DNA of 64,000 nt, taken from contig OY294048.1 in assembly GCA_958510825.1 (NCBI GenBank), forward strand, positions 38,529,026-38,593,025, given 5' to 3'. The notes under the pieces are model-generated. The model made no database searches. It saw only the letters and a list, made by a program, of their open reading frames with translations, and was not told where the DNA came from. How positions within the stretch are numbered: the stretch's first letter is position 1; every line of letters begins with the position of its first letter. This DNA is from Brachypterus glaber (lineage: Eukaryota; Arthropoda; Insecta; Coleoptera; Kateretidae). Below, piece after piece: positions 22,139-34,118 of the stretch. The translations under genes and the position numbers were made by a program.

Positions 22139-24491
22139 ATGGTTGCCCAAAAGAAACAGAAAAAAGCTATTGAAAGCATTAACAGCCGTCTGGCGTTGGT
22201 AATGAAATCAGGAAAATTCTGTTTGGGATATAAACAAACCTTAAAGGTAAGTTTTGAAACCAAAATTACTTATATTTTGTTTGAATGAAAAGAACAGTCC
22301 GTTTTATTTGCTTGCAAATACTATAGATTTTAAGTAAATTTTGTAATGGTTCTGTGCAGTCACTGCACAGTGAAGCAAGTTGCACCAAAGCATAGCCTTT
22401 ACAAATAAATTTCTACAATAAGTTCACCGAGTTTCCAGGCTGGGTGGAAAAACCCACATTTAGAAAAGGCATGTAAAAAACAAGGTTTTTTGCACTTAAA
22501 AAAAGACCAGAAAAGGCAGAAAAGGACATTCAAAATGTTTTAAATAATTTTTATGTAAATTGGAAAAAAGAGGTTTTAACCCTTTTGTGGTTGGTATACT
22601 TCCCAGCTATCAGAATTGTTTTGTTCCAAATTAACCATTTAATATGAAAACTTTATTAAAATGTATTGCATTCAATTATTGTTATAATCATAAATTATAA
22701 TTGAAGACTACTGTACATGACAAAAATGCTAAGGGTCACAATGCGAATAAAGTCGACTTTTGCATTATATACTGTGCTTATTTATGTGAAAGTCAACCTA
22801 ATTGTGACCCTCTGCATTTATGTCATGTAGTCTTCAATTATTAATATATTTATTAGGCAAAAAGAATTTATAAACATGTAAATTTAAAGAATAAAAAAAA
22901 ATATGATAATAAATAACTCCACCTTCAGCAAACTTTGTTTTTATAAAGATTGGTCTATTAACCCTTAGACTACAAAAAATAATATCAATTAACAAAAATA
23001 AATATCACCACAGTATTAGACGTATGTGTATTTCTCAGAAATTCTGAGTCAGAATACAACACATACAAGTCCTGAACTCTAAAAATTTTCAAATATTAAG
23101 TATGTATCTCTGGTAACATGGTCGCATACGCCGCTGGCAACAAACAAACAAACAACCTATCCAGTGCTCCCTCAGCATATCCCATACAGAGTGACTTTTT
23201 CAGTAAGTCACCTCTGTGCATCAATGCTGAAAGATAAATCATCTTGTTAATCCTATAGTCTGTACGCTTGGTGCATTCTTCAAGGAAACACAGGAAACAT
23301 TACTAAAAATAATATCACCGCGGTATTATACGTAAAGTTCGTGTAAAGATGCAAGTCGCTTGCAAAACAACTTTTTTTACACTACAATATTTCAAAAACG
23401 CTTTAACCCAGAGACTTGAAACTTGGAACAAAGATTTTCTAAGTAGTAGAAAAAAATTGTTTCAAATTTCAAGTCTCTATGTCCAAGCGTTCTTGAAATA
23501 TCGCGGTGTAAAGTTGTTTTGCAAGCGACTTGCATCTTTACATGTACATCTTTATGTGTATTTCTCAGTATACAACACATGCAAGTCCTGAACTATAAGA
23601 ATTTTCAAATTTTAAGTATTTTGAGGATACAGTAGTTATTTAACAGTTTGAGTGCCAGACCAAAATTTAACTTGCTTCTGGATTCAGCAGTGACATACGA
23701 CCACTCTGGTAGTATAGTCGCATACGCCCGCTGGCAAAATATACAAGTTATATAGTAGCGCTCTGGCAGTCAGCCCGTTAAGGGTTAAAGGCGAGGGGTT
23801 TATTTATTGGACAATCCTTGTACACCTATCCAACAATCTTCTACAATCCTTGACAATTCCTTCTTCTACAATCATCTAAAATCCTCCTAAATCCTCCGCA
23901 TTCATCTAAAATCTTCCACAATCATCTAAATTCTTTCCACAATCTTTAACAGTCTTCATTAAAATTTAGTGCAGTCTATCACAATCTTTTTGACAATCTT
24001 CCACAATCCTTTGATTCTTACAATCCTTTGATTCTCACAATCCTTGTACACTTTTTTTTCAGTAAATAAACCCCTTGGTTAAAGGTATCTAAAAAGAATA
24101 GGCATTGGACACGCTAGTTCGATATCCCACAGGTTCTCTTGCATCTAAACTATTGAATTTTAGGAGTTTGGTCTGAAACACTTTTGATTAGAAATTTCAG
24201 CCGAATCTGACCGAAACGACTTTATATTAATAATATATGATTTTTCAGACCCTCCGTCAAGGCAAGGCTAAACTTATCATCATTTCCAACAACACTCCAC
24301 CACTAAGGAAATCCGAGATTGAGTACTACGCCATGTTGGCCAAAACAGGAGTCCACCACTACACTGGTAACAATGTAGAATTAGGAACCGCATGCGGTAA
24401 ATATTTCAGAGTTTGTGCGATGTCCATCACAGACCCAGGTGACTCTGACATTATCAGGTCGATGCCGGCCGGAGATGGCGCTCCACAATAA
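22139..24491 (+). CDS. RpL30: 60S ribosomal protein eL30 (RpL30), complete, 116 residues
   Basis: eL30 is a small RNA-binding protein of the large ribosomal subunit with the L7Ae-type fold. Coding exons are 22139-22246 and 24249-24491, separated by a 2.0 kb phase-0 intron with GT-AG ends. The start ATG lies five bases after the acceptor of exon 2. The protein reads [20 protein letters not shown] at the N-terminus and contains [43 protein letters not shown] and [12 protein letters not shown]. It is nearly colinear with human eL30 (115 residues). The stop codon overlaps an AATAAA (24487-24492), suggesting a very short 3' UTR. Identity is certain. Confidence 0.97.
22696..22842. mobile_element. 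Hairpin element in RpL30 intron, about 145 bp
   Basis: The left arm AATTGAAGACTACTGTACAT continues to GGGTCACAATG. The right arm is its inverse, CATTGTGACCC-like through ATGTCATGTAGTCTTCAATT. The arms are about 45 bp with a few mismatches. No target duplication was resolved. Confidence 0.65.
22965..23770. repeat. Two copies of a repeat in RpL30 intron, the second split by a hairpin MITE
   Basis: Blocks at 22977-23150 (TATCACCACAGTATTA, TGTGTATTTCTCAG, AAGTCCTGAACTCTAA, GGTCGCATACGCCGCTGGCA) recur at 23307-23740 in the same order. In the second copy, about 23340-23545 is extra. That insert is a foldback whose arms start TGTAAAGATGCAAGTCGCTT at both ends and run about 75 bp. Confidence 0.7.
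23805..24058. repeat. Degenerate minisatellite in RpL30 intron
   Basis: About 250 bp are made of imperfect units resembling ACAATCTTCTAC and ACAATCCTTTGATTCT, with spacing near 12-19 bp. It lies upstream of the final acceptor at 24248, leaving about 190 bp of ordinary intron. Confidence 0.6.
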
Positions 24492-24715
24492 AATATTATC
24501 ATTGATAATTTTTTTTATTTTTATTTAAGGACAATTAATATAAATATAAAAATTTACGTTGTTTATTAATTTACTTACATACCTAATTATTTAATTAGCT
24601 AATAAAGTGATTAGGGGCAAAACATTTTCTGAATGATTCAACTTAAGCTACCACATTTGTGACAGCTATACACAGTTTAATAGCTTAAACTTTCCTCTAC
24701 AAAATAACAATCAAT

Positions 24716-25432
24716 TTTTTTCTACAACTACTTTAGAATGTAAGCAAATACACGCACTTTTCAAACACAGAATGAATCCATTCTAGCTCTAGATACGGTA
24801 TGAATATTCCGTATCAAGTGTTAGAATGAGCACATGTAGTGCCATCTCTTGTTTATAAAAGTAAAGGAAACTGTAGCAAAATTAGCAAAAATATATATAT
24901 TTTACCATGAAACATTGAATAATTTAATGAAATTTAAAGTTTTGCGTTAAAATTACATAAAGTTTATTAGTTTTTCTTAACATTTGACCAGTTTTTTATC
25001 AATTTAGTTCAAAAAATTAAAACTGCTCCATCTATTGTTAAATATTTAAACCTGATATATGTCACAACAATCTGACATAACCTTCAATAAAGAGAGAAGA
25101 AGAGAACCTTCAATTTTTGCATTATAATTTGTAAATATGTGCTAAAATTAAATAAAAATATTTTTTAAGTACTGATTTGATAAAATAATTAAATAACATT
25201 AATTGCTTTATTTAAAAATATGTGTTTTGTTGCATTTACAATGTCGAGTCACAAAAAACATTGTTTTTAACCTTGTTTGCAGTTTAAAGCCATAGTGTTT
25301 CCTATTTGCAGTCGAAGAAAAAGTATAGTCTAAAACACGTATGGAATATCATTCAGCGCTCGCGGGACCGTCATACTCTTCTGTCGGCTCGTATGACAAA
25401 CTTTCCGCTCGCGCGGAATATTGTCTAGTAAT
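24716..25432. repeat. Dispersed repeat, copy B (uninterrupted)
   Basis: This copy matches 11706-13595 with the two insertions missing, and so gives the empty-site sequence for both. Its right part contains TATGACAAACTTTCCGCT and a short GC-rich palindrome. A small AAGAGAGAAGAGAACC insertion-like difference occurs near 25090. Confidence 0.75.
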
Positions 25433-27050
25433 AAAGCTGAAAATTAATTTTGACCGCGGCCGCTACATTCTATCCCACTGAATCGCCAGAGCATTATTTA
25501 ATTTGCCTCTTTATTACGTTTACCTCTATTCAGCATAGGAAAATGCCTATTTGACTGATAATATTTTCTTGTGGACAAGTTGTTTGTGGTAGTACCACAA
25601 TATTCTGATATAAAGTAATTAAAGCAGGCAAGGTCCTCGGGGGCCCGCGATACCACCAAAGAGGGGCCCGCGATACGGCCAAAGGTTGACCCGCAAAATA
25701 AATATTTTTTTTTACTCTAAAACGGTCAAAGGGGGCCGTGAAACTGCCAAATGACGGCCCGCAAAATAATTTTTCTCTTCAAAAAAGCACGTGACTAATA
25801 AAAACGTTCTTTACTATTCTTTTCTGTAATCAGTCAAAAAAAAAACAATTTTTTTTATTCGGTCCCTTTAATTTTTTTGTGGTCCCTTCCAATTTCTTTT
25901 TAACGAGGCCTATGATAGGAAATTATCAACGAGCCTTAACTTATACAAGGGCTTAATTAGAAACAAGCCGTGAAAATATATAATGCTACGCATTCCATTA
26001 TTTACTATTCACAGTAAATGGTATATTACACTGCCGTGCTAAGCTGAAAGGTCCTATCTATATAGGTTTAACATACACAGATAGGACCTTTCAGCTTAGG
26101 CAGGCAGTACGTTTTCCCAAATACTTAAAAAAAAATTAAAAAAGATTTTAACAATCTGAATCTGATAATAAAAAATCCAATTTACGCTAGGTTTGGATGT
26201 TGAGTAGGTGAAAAATTGGAAAGCTCTTTTACTGGGCAGTGTATTTTTTCTTAGCTTTTCTCTAAAGATAAGATTTAAACGATCCAACATTATAGTTATA
26301 GTTTTTTAAGATAGTATATTTGAAGTTAATTAATTTTTTTTATTTTTTGAACATTCTGTAGATTAATACCAAAAAAATCATTTTCTTTAAAAAATATATT
26401 TATTTACAAGTACTTAGTACTACTCAGTAATTTAGCAGTTGCAATATTTTTAATTTTTTTTTATATCTAAAAAGATAATAACAATCCAAAATATCCAAAA
26501 AGTTCAGTTGACAGTTCTTAAAATTTTGAATTATTTAAGCTGGATGCTATTCGTTGCAGCTATCTTCATCTTGCAAATTTCCATACTGGTTGCATTTCGT
26601 TTATACGATTTTCTTCCAGCTTTTTACTTTTTTTAATTATTATTTATTCAAATTACTTTTTGAAAATTTAAATTGTTAAAAAATTGTTTCAAAAAATAGT
26701 CCTGCAAATACATCTCTGTCGGTGTATTACATATGAAAACATGTAAATTTACGATTTTTCTTTAAAACCTTGTAATTTTTTTGTCATTATGTTACCTGGA
26801 AATAATGACATTGGGAGGAAGGCACAGTCATCCAAATACATAAAAAGCATACAAATGTTGACTAAATTACATCCAAATGATTAAAACGTATACGAATTTG
26901 ACTAAATTATGGATCAAGGGGGAGAATTACCCCCCACGACCTCGCCTGTGAAAACATCAATGTTTAGTATAATTTAGGCCACGTGAAACTAAGAACATTG
27001 GGAGTACTATTAATTTAAAAAAAAAAAAACAGTTAAACGAACTTTTTTTC
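25433..27050. other. Intergenic, repeat fragments only
   Basis: 25960-26030 holds another GCCGTGAAGATATGTA-type fragment. 26036-26098 is a hairpin with arms GCTGAAAGGTCCTATCT / AGATAGGACCTTTCAGC. No gene was recognised; the frame at 26096-26290 is not supported. Confidence 0.45.
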
Positions 27051-27053
27051 AAA

Positions 27054-27390
27054 AATAGTTATTTATGGTACTAGTGAGTAAAGTAAGATATTGCCCATGA
27101 GAAAATTAACCTGCGAGCCGTCATCCAACCAGGTTAATTTTCGAGAGGGCAATATCGGTTTACCCATGAGTGCCATACAAGGGGTTATCCAATAAATAGC
27201 TTAGAAATTCATATTCTTATTAAAAATTTGAATGACATTTACAAGAAAATAATTTGACAAGTGACAGTTGAGTGGGTAAAATAAATAATTATCCTCTCAA
27301 TAAAGTAAAAGCCACGCGGGGGTTATTATTGAGTTTATCTATTTAAAATAAAGCTGGTAATTGTCTCATTATCTGTATGTATTGGATAAA
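27054..27390. mobile_element. Repeat family (AATAGTTATTTATGGTACTA), copy 1
   Basis: The same sequence occurs at 44661-45010 and 55705-55989, with shared ends AATAGTTATTTATGGTAC and TGTATGTATTGGATAAA. The left part contains an internal hairpin built from GATATTGCCCATGAGAAAAT and its inverse. It has no coding potential. Confidence 0.7.
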
Positions 27391-28114
27391 AAAAACTTAT
27401 GTGCGTCGTACATACTTGATACATAATATTTGAGCATACAAAAAAAAAGAAACAAAAAATGAAACTTTTTTGTTTGACATTTATTCAGTCCACAATATCA
27501 GTTCCTGGTGAATAGTTAATTTAATTATTTTATGTGTAGTTAATATAATTATTTGTTTAAGGTAAGTAATACTCATTTTTTTTGTAAATTAATAATAAGT
27601 GATTTATTCAAAACGTGGTGACAAATACGCAATTTTAGGGATGACAATATAATTTATTTTTTCCACTTTTGGACGAATTTTCGTTTTTGATACCGTTCAA
27701 AAGAGGGTACTTAGGGTACACCATCTACGAAAAACAGGAAACTCTAACCTTTTTTCAAATATAACTTTTCCATGATGGGTTTACCTGCTTACTTTACGCG
27801 CTTCAACCGCTAGTCGAAAAGTGCTAACTCCGCCATTTCCAACCATTTTGTGGCAATTATTGCAAAGGTTTTTATTTTTAAAATGATTGCTTTTTGATGT
27901 TGAAGACAGTATTTTGCACTTTTTTTTCTAAAATAAAAACCTTTGCAATAATTGCTTTATTTTTTAAAAAACTTTACCTAAAATCTGCCAACAAACCCAA
28001 ATTATTTTTTATAGTTGCTAGTTGTTAAAAATCTCAAAAACCCGCTAATAAAGAAACCGGATTTTTCATGAAGCTGAAGTTTGCAACGTTTTTTTTGCAT
28101 CGAAAATTCAAATA

Positions 28115-31100
28115 GGGCAATTCCATGATCGATCCTTACTTTTTAGTGAAATTCAATTGTCGAAAATTCTTTAAAAAACCTGAATAAACGTTTAAAATTG
28201 AGTTAAAGTTTATGAAATATTAGATAAATATTTCCAATTTTACCTATGTAGCTTTAAAATGTTACGAAGAACTGCAGGAATCCGTTCCTGGGTTAAACTG
28301 CATAAAAAGCATTGTTTGTCACAGGTGGCTATGGAAAAACAAAACCAAGTGCTTGTAAACACTGTGCCCGTCAAAAACTGTTGCTGTCAAACTTTTTAAG
28401 AGTGAATTATTTTTGTGCAAAAAGTAAGTAGAACTTGCTTAAACATTGCTTATTTATATTGCAACATTTTGTCCCGCGAGTAAGCAGAATTCAATACTTT
28501 TTTAGTTTTTAACTAGACCTTAATAGAAACTCTAGATAAAGATATGAAATTTCTTAAGCTTTGACTTGCTCGTTATAACAGCATAATAAATAAATATCAA
28601 GACGCCTAGAATATATTTTTAATATATTTTCTTTATTTGTCCCGCGAGTAATCATTAATTGCTTACAAATTTTTAATTTTTATTTTTAACACATAAGCGT
28701 TTTAAAAGATATTGAGATTTTAATAAAACTGCTATTAGTAGCTTCAAATAATTTTTAGTGTATTAGGTACCTATTTAGGTAATTTTTATATTATTTTTTT
28801 TTAATTTTTTTGAAAATACTTTGCTTACTACTAAAAGCTACGGTCCGGTTTAGTTTTGTTGTTTTTTTGGGTTGCAAAAATGAAAGAAATGTTTTATTTT
28901 TAGGATGCCGAAAATACAAAATGATAAGAGGAAAATTAGAGTGAAAGAGAATGTCAAAAAGTTTAGAGAAAAAATAAATGCAAATGAAAATCTTAAGTTA
29001 ATATACCGTAAACGACATGCTGAATGTTGCAAAAAATACCGAACAAAAATGAAACAAAACATGTTGTCCTCGACAGATTTGTTAGAGTTAAAAAGAAAAC
29101 AGGAACGAGAAAGAAAAAGAAAATACCGTGCAAAAAAAGATGCTCAAAGGTTGGATAAAAAAGAGAATAGTGCCTATAAGACCCCTCAAACCATTGGGAA
29201 AGATTTGAAAAAAATTAAGAATGTCCTTCCAGAACAAAAAGAGAAGAAAATAGAGATCATGAGAAGGGTTTTAAAAACGATTGATAAGAATTTAACCATA
29301 AGTTTCGATATTGGTCAAAATAATCCCGAGTTTACGTCTATCACAACAAATAATAAGTATAACCAGCTGAATACGGAAACAATAAGGAAAGTTGAGATTT
29401 TTTTTTGTAGAGAAGATATAAGCAGAGTTTCGCCAAACGTTAGGGATAAAATAAAAATAAAATCTGAAAATGGAACAGAGCACGTACAAAAAAGACATAT
29501 GATGTATACAGTTTCAGAAGCTTTTAGCATTTTTAAAGAAGAAAATCCCGAGGAAAAAATAAAAATTAGTAAATTTTATGAACTAAGACCTCAATTTGTC
29601 ATGGTTTTATCAGATATGCCTCATGACGTATGTGTCTGCAGGTATCATGCCAATGTATCTTATTTAATTGATATATTGCACAAAAATGTAAAGTTCCCAA
29701 AAACACACAGAGAGCTTCTTCAAGAAATCGTTTGCAACTTAGACAGTAAAGATTGTATGATGGGGATTTGTCAGAATTGTAAAAACATTGACCTAAAATA
29801 TTCAGTTCTACCTCTGAAATATGACGAGTCTCTAGAATTAACTTTTAAACAGTGGGCAACTATCAACGGAAAAGTAGAAATAATAAGTATTGAAAAGTCC
29901 ATTGAAATGATTATTTCCACCCTAGAAAATCAACTGCCTTTTTTCAAAAAACACTCATTTATCAAAAACAGCCAACAAAAGTATTTTGATTTAAAAAGAA
30001 GTACCGTTGGCGAGAAAGAAATCATATTGCAAATGGACTTTGCGGAAAACTTTTCAATTACGGCACAAGATGAAATTCAAAGTGCGCATTGGTCGCATAG
30101 CCAAGTAACAATCTATACTGCCGTTGCTTGGGGTCCAAACAAAATACTTTCTTTTGCTATCGTCTCTGACTATCTTTCACATGATAAATACGCCGTCAAT
30201 GTTTTTTTAAAAAAAATCATAGAATTTCTGAAACTTGAAGTATTAAATTTTGAACAATTATGCGTGTTTAGCGACGGATGCGCCGCGCAGTTTAAAAATC
30301 GTTATACGCTGTCTTCGTTGTGCTTATTACCAGCAGAAATGAACTTAAGAGCAATGGAATGGAATTTCTTCGCGTCATCACACGGAAAGGGTTCTGTGGA
30401 TGGTATAGGAGCCACAGTAAAGAGAAAGGTATTTATAAAAATTTATAATTACACTATTAGTTTGAACTTTTAGCTTATGCAATCTTTTTATCTAAAACTA
30501 CGTTTTCAAGGAATAAAATATGCATATTATGTCTTCTGAGAGTATCTAGTGGTACTTGTAACACTTCATATTTTAGGTCTGGATGGAAATAAAAAGTCGA
30601 AAGTCTTTAATTAGTAATGCGAAAGACTTTTACCAATGTGCTCAGAAACTGGATAAGATAAACGTCATTTATGTAGAAACAGAAGAGATTGAAGCAGCAA
30701 AAAAAACTTTAAATGATAAATGGAACTTGGTAAACGCAATTCCCAACATAACAAGCTGCCACAACTTTCGATTTTTGGATAATTATCATGTAGGAGTTAA
30801 AAATGTATTTAATTCAAACGAATCAAGCGTTGTTTTGTGTTTTCCTATGTAATTCCTTAGTGTTAATTATTTATTGTTAAAGTTATAGTTAAAATAAATA
30901 TTATAGTTATAGTTAAAATAAATATTTGTTTACTGAAATTGCATTGTCCCGCGAGTAATGTCCCGCGAGTAATCACTAAATTGGTTATATACAGAATTTC
31001 AAGCATTTTGACAACTTAGTTATGGCCTAATAAATTTCAACTAAGAATAAGTAAGTTTATAGTAATAATCATTTTTTTAAATATCTATAAAATTTAGAGA

Positions 31101-31349
31101 AAAAAGATAATTAAAACCTGGGTATATTTTTTGAAAATTTAAATGTCCCGCGAGTAAGCATAGATTTTTCAAAAACTTTATTTATTAGGTTCTGCTTTTT
31201 TTTAAATGAGCAAGTACTAATAGCAGAGAAACCATTGCCATACTAGAATATCAATAAATCACATAAGATTTACTGTGCCTATGGTAAAAATTGATACTTT
31301 TAAAATTGATGTTTTTCTAATTGTCCCGCGAGTCATCATGGAATTGTCC
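28115..31349 (+). mobile_element. Apparently intact autonomous DNA transposon, 3235 bp, superfamily uncertain (Sola-like?)
   Basis: The ends are GGGCAATTCCATGAT and, inverted, GGACAATTCCATGAT, flanked by AATA on both sides (28111-28114 and 31350-31353). The intact MITE at 18347 shows the unoccupied target. The element encodes one two-exon transposase (28905-30852). Subterminal regions carry six copies of a 13-bp motif, GTCCCGCGAGTAA, all in the same orientation. A 4-bp duplication fits Sola elements, but a 5-bp reading (AATAG, with the element starting at the next base) cannot be fully excluded. Superfamily assignment is therefore an inference. Confidence 0.8.
28905..30852 (+). CDS. Predicted DDE/D-type transposase, 599 residues, two exons
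   Basis: Exon 1 is 28905-30428 and exon 2 is 30577-30852, joined in phase 0 at AAG/GTATTT and TTTTAG/GTC. Unspliced, the frame stops at 30473. The N-terminus (1-115) is strongly basic, with a RKRHAECCKKYR-type segment and a KRKQERERKRKYR segment, plausibly DNA binding. A Cys/His cluster follows: CVCRYH at 243-248 and C-x6-C-x4-C-x2-C at 277-292, likely zinc binding. Candidate catalytic residues are D378 in QMDFAEN, D457 in VFSDGCAAQFKNRY, and D499 or E485 around WNFFASSHGKGSVDG. I recall similar uncharacterised proteins, often multicopy, in arthropod genomes. No stop or frameshift interrupts it. The start is the first ATG after a long AT-rich leader. Function is inferred from the element structure around it. 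Confidence 0.75.
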
Positions 31350-31533
31350 AATAGTATATTAAAGCACTTATTTCATAACACGTTTTTAGAGAACTAGTAC
31401 TTTAGAAAACTCGCCGCAAGCGCTTGTTTTCTAAACTTTACTCGTGCTCTAAAAACGTATGTTATGAAACTAGTACTTTAATATACTATTTTAATTTTCG
31501 TTGCAAAAAAACGTTGCAAACTTCAGCTTCATG

Positions 31534-34100
31534 ATTTTTCATTTTGTTATAAAATAATAATAATTTAATATAATAATAATTGTTATAAGGTTTTTTTCGT
31601 CTCCTCTAAAGTTTGGTCAAAAGGAGTTAGCGGTTAACACTCTAAGCCGACGATATTATAAATACTTCTGACCATATAATTTTTGCTCGAGAAAACGTTC
31701 TAAGCGAGATAATTGATTTGATAGTTACATCAAATTGGTCCTTTATTAAAAATGATCGATCTTTCCTTTCTTATAGATCTATTATGAAGTTTGAACGTTC
31801 GGCGAACTTTTTTTTTTATTTTTGCTTAAAACTTTTTGGAATTATCGTGGTCGGACAGACAGATCGACCGACCGATATTTTTTTTTACGAAAATAGAGTT
31901 GTAAAAAAACTATTAAAAAAAAAAACAAAAATTTCCCAACTATGTATGGGAACTTTTTACTCCCTGCGAAAAAAAGCTTTACACCTGACGGAAAATTATC
32001 AATAACAAAACTCACCTCTAAAAAAATGGCGGCTTTACCCTGGTGAAAAAAAAAGGTCCTCGCTTCTGCCAATTTTCCAACTCTGCCACTCAATTTTCCA
32101 CAGCTGGACTGTGGATTTATCCCACTCGAGCGTAATTATATATCGTTTGCGTGTTTAAATTCTATCCGAATCTATCAGTTCAAATCCGAATTTTTTTATG
32201 GGGAGCGTACTGTAAAAACTGACTACTTTGCCCAGAGGGTACAACTTTGCCCAGCTGCAAGGTCATAGGATTTTTTTTCTTTTAACGTGGCACCGTGGCA
32301 ACGAAAGGTTTGATGTGAGCAGTTCGCTTTCTAGAAGTGTCGAGTAGTGATGGGACATCGATGTTCGATGTTTTACTTTAAATTAATTAACTAAAGATAT
32401 ACAAGAATCTAGGGTACTGAACAAAACTGAGGCCCCTAAACATGTTGCCCCCTGAAAAATTTCCTTACCTAAACAAAAAAAAGTCATAAAATTTATGTAA
32501 AGTACAATTAGAAACTAATACATATTCCGTCTAATTTCCCGCCGCTAAATGGCGCAAATTTGATTTATTCTACGAGCGTGCGGAAAAGTGCACCTTTCCG
32601 CACGAATTTGCGTGTACAAAGTTCCACTTTTCCGCATTACTTTTTCGCACTAGTACGGAAAAGTAAAAATGTTCCAAATTAACAAATTATTACAATATTT
32701 TAAAATGCAGGCTAGGTAATATGCATACCTATTTGGTCAACATTTTTATAGGGAACGTTCAAGTATTACGTAACGCAAATTTTGATGGACTTTTTTGCAA
32801 CTTTGACGCTAAGCCTGGTAAGCCTACTACCAACCACATTTTTAGAGAAACATCGGATAACTCGGATAAGCCGGATACCTTGATTAAGGGGTCACTCACT
32901 CACATTGAAAATCTTTTAAATGCCGCTTAACTTGATTCTTTGAACCTGTAATATTAAAATACCAAGAGAAAATGATAAATTTTGTGATTTTACCATAAGG
33001 CGTTATTTGATTATTACTTAACTCTTAAAGTTTAAGAAGATTTTCATTAGTATTTCGTTTAAAATAAGGTTGGTTGGACTCTTGGGCGCTGAAATAAAAA
33101 TATAACTTTTATTTTTTAGAAATTTAATTTAAGATAATGACAAGTTCTGTGTCTCTAAAAAGTAAAAAACACCGATTTAAGTATTTTTTATTTTTTACTT
33201 TTTAGAGGCAGAAGTTGGTTAATTTTTTTTTGCGAAAGTTTTTTTATTGTCAAAAACAATGTGACCGCAGTTTCGCTATTGTAGTAATAGCATCTACGGA
33301 CTTGCAATAAAAAATAAATGTGAAGTTGATTATAAGCTTTTTAATTTTATTCAATAAAAAATAAGAATTTGTATTATTTAGTTTGTTAACATAAATACCT
33401 ACCTCGTTATTAAAATATTTTCTTTATTTTTCTCACGCTTGTAGAAAATTTTTTGTTCTTAACTCTTGCGGAAAGTGTATTTTCCGCACTTGACTGCTTG
33501 ACCGAACTCCGCTGCGCGTCGTTAGGTTAACTTCAGTCGCGTGCGGAAAAGTACCACTGTCCGCACTTGTTAGGGAAATAAGTATTTTAATATATCTGTG
33601 GTTTGGTTCTAAAAGGGTCAATGTCAAAAATTTTGAACGGATACACAAAAGTCAAACATTGGCCGTTTTAGCCGTTTAACAGAAATTTTTATTGAAAACA
33701 CACGTCGGCCCTTGTTGCTTAAAGTATACATTTATCTCACAAACACTGACATTGTCTTTTTTAGGTTTTATAGATCTGAAATCAATTTGTTCGGCGGTAT
33801 AACTCAAAATAGGGAAAAAGTGACATTATATTTTTTTAATTTTTTAATCAAATTAATTTAAAAATAATTAAAAATGGCAAGAAATTACCCATTTCGAGGT
33901 ATGTCGATGTTTTTAAGGAAACATCGATGTTTTAAATTTTCAAAATTGATGTAAAATCATCGAACATCGAAACCAAAAACACCGCGCATCACCACAGAAT
34001 ACTCCCTGCGCATCACTATAGTGTCGAGACGCGCTCAGCCTTTCAGTAATCTATGCGCGCTCAGTACTTTGACAGCTGTCTTAATGTCGTGTTGTGCAAC
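31534..34100. other. Repeat-rich interval upstream of the zinc-finger gene
   Basis: 31920-32115 is a CCCAACT/CACTCAATTTTCC repeat tract. 32570-32670 and 33470-33570 carry several direct and inverted copies of GTGCGGAAAAGT. 32720-33140 matches 44230-44560 (AAGGCGTTATTTGATTATTA, TTGGTTGGACTCTTGGGCGC). Near-matching blocks with CATCGATGTTCGATG occur at 32355 and, inverted, at 33958. No protein gene was supported. Confidence 0.5.
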
Positions 34101-34118
34101 ACGTGCTTCAAGACCAGG
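34060..34118 (+). promoter_or_regulatory. Probable noncoding first exon of the zinc-finger gene
   Basis: The sequence ending CGTGCTTCAAGACCAG/GTAAGC at 34118 is a strong donor, and ATTATTATAG/GTGTCAGG just before 34695 is an acceptor 35 bp ahead of the ATG at 34730. This is consistent with a short noncoding exon and a 0.6 kb intron. The transcription start is not resolved. Confidence 0.45.

Larger units (their letters stand above)
28067..31533. mobile_element. MITE copy split by the 28115-31349 transposon
   Basis: The left piece (28067-28114) and right piece (31350-31533) together reproduce the element at 18347-18570, with outer ends ATGAAGCTGAAGTTTGCAAC and GTTGCAAACTTCAGCTTCAT. AATA is duplicated at the break. 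Confidence 0.8.

Noticed and set aside
23349..23591. Paired frames starting MQVACKTT on both strands
   Set aside because: The identical starts are the two arms of one hairpin, not genes.
23805..24058. Possible CRISPR-like array
   Set aside because: The units are degenerate, without constant spacers, in a eukaryotic intron; it is a minisatellite.
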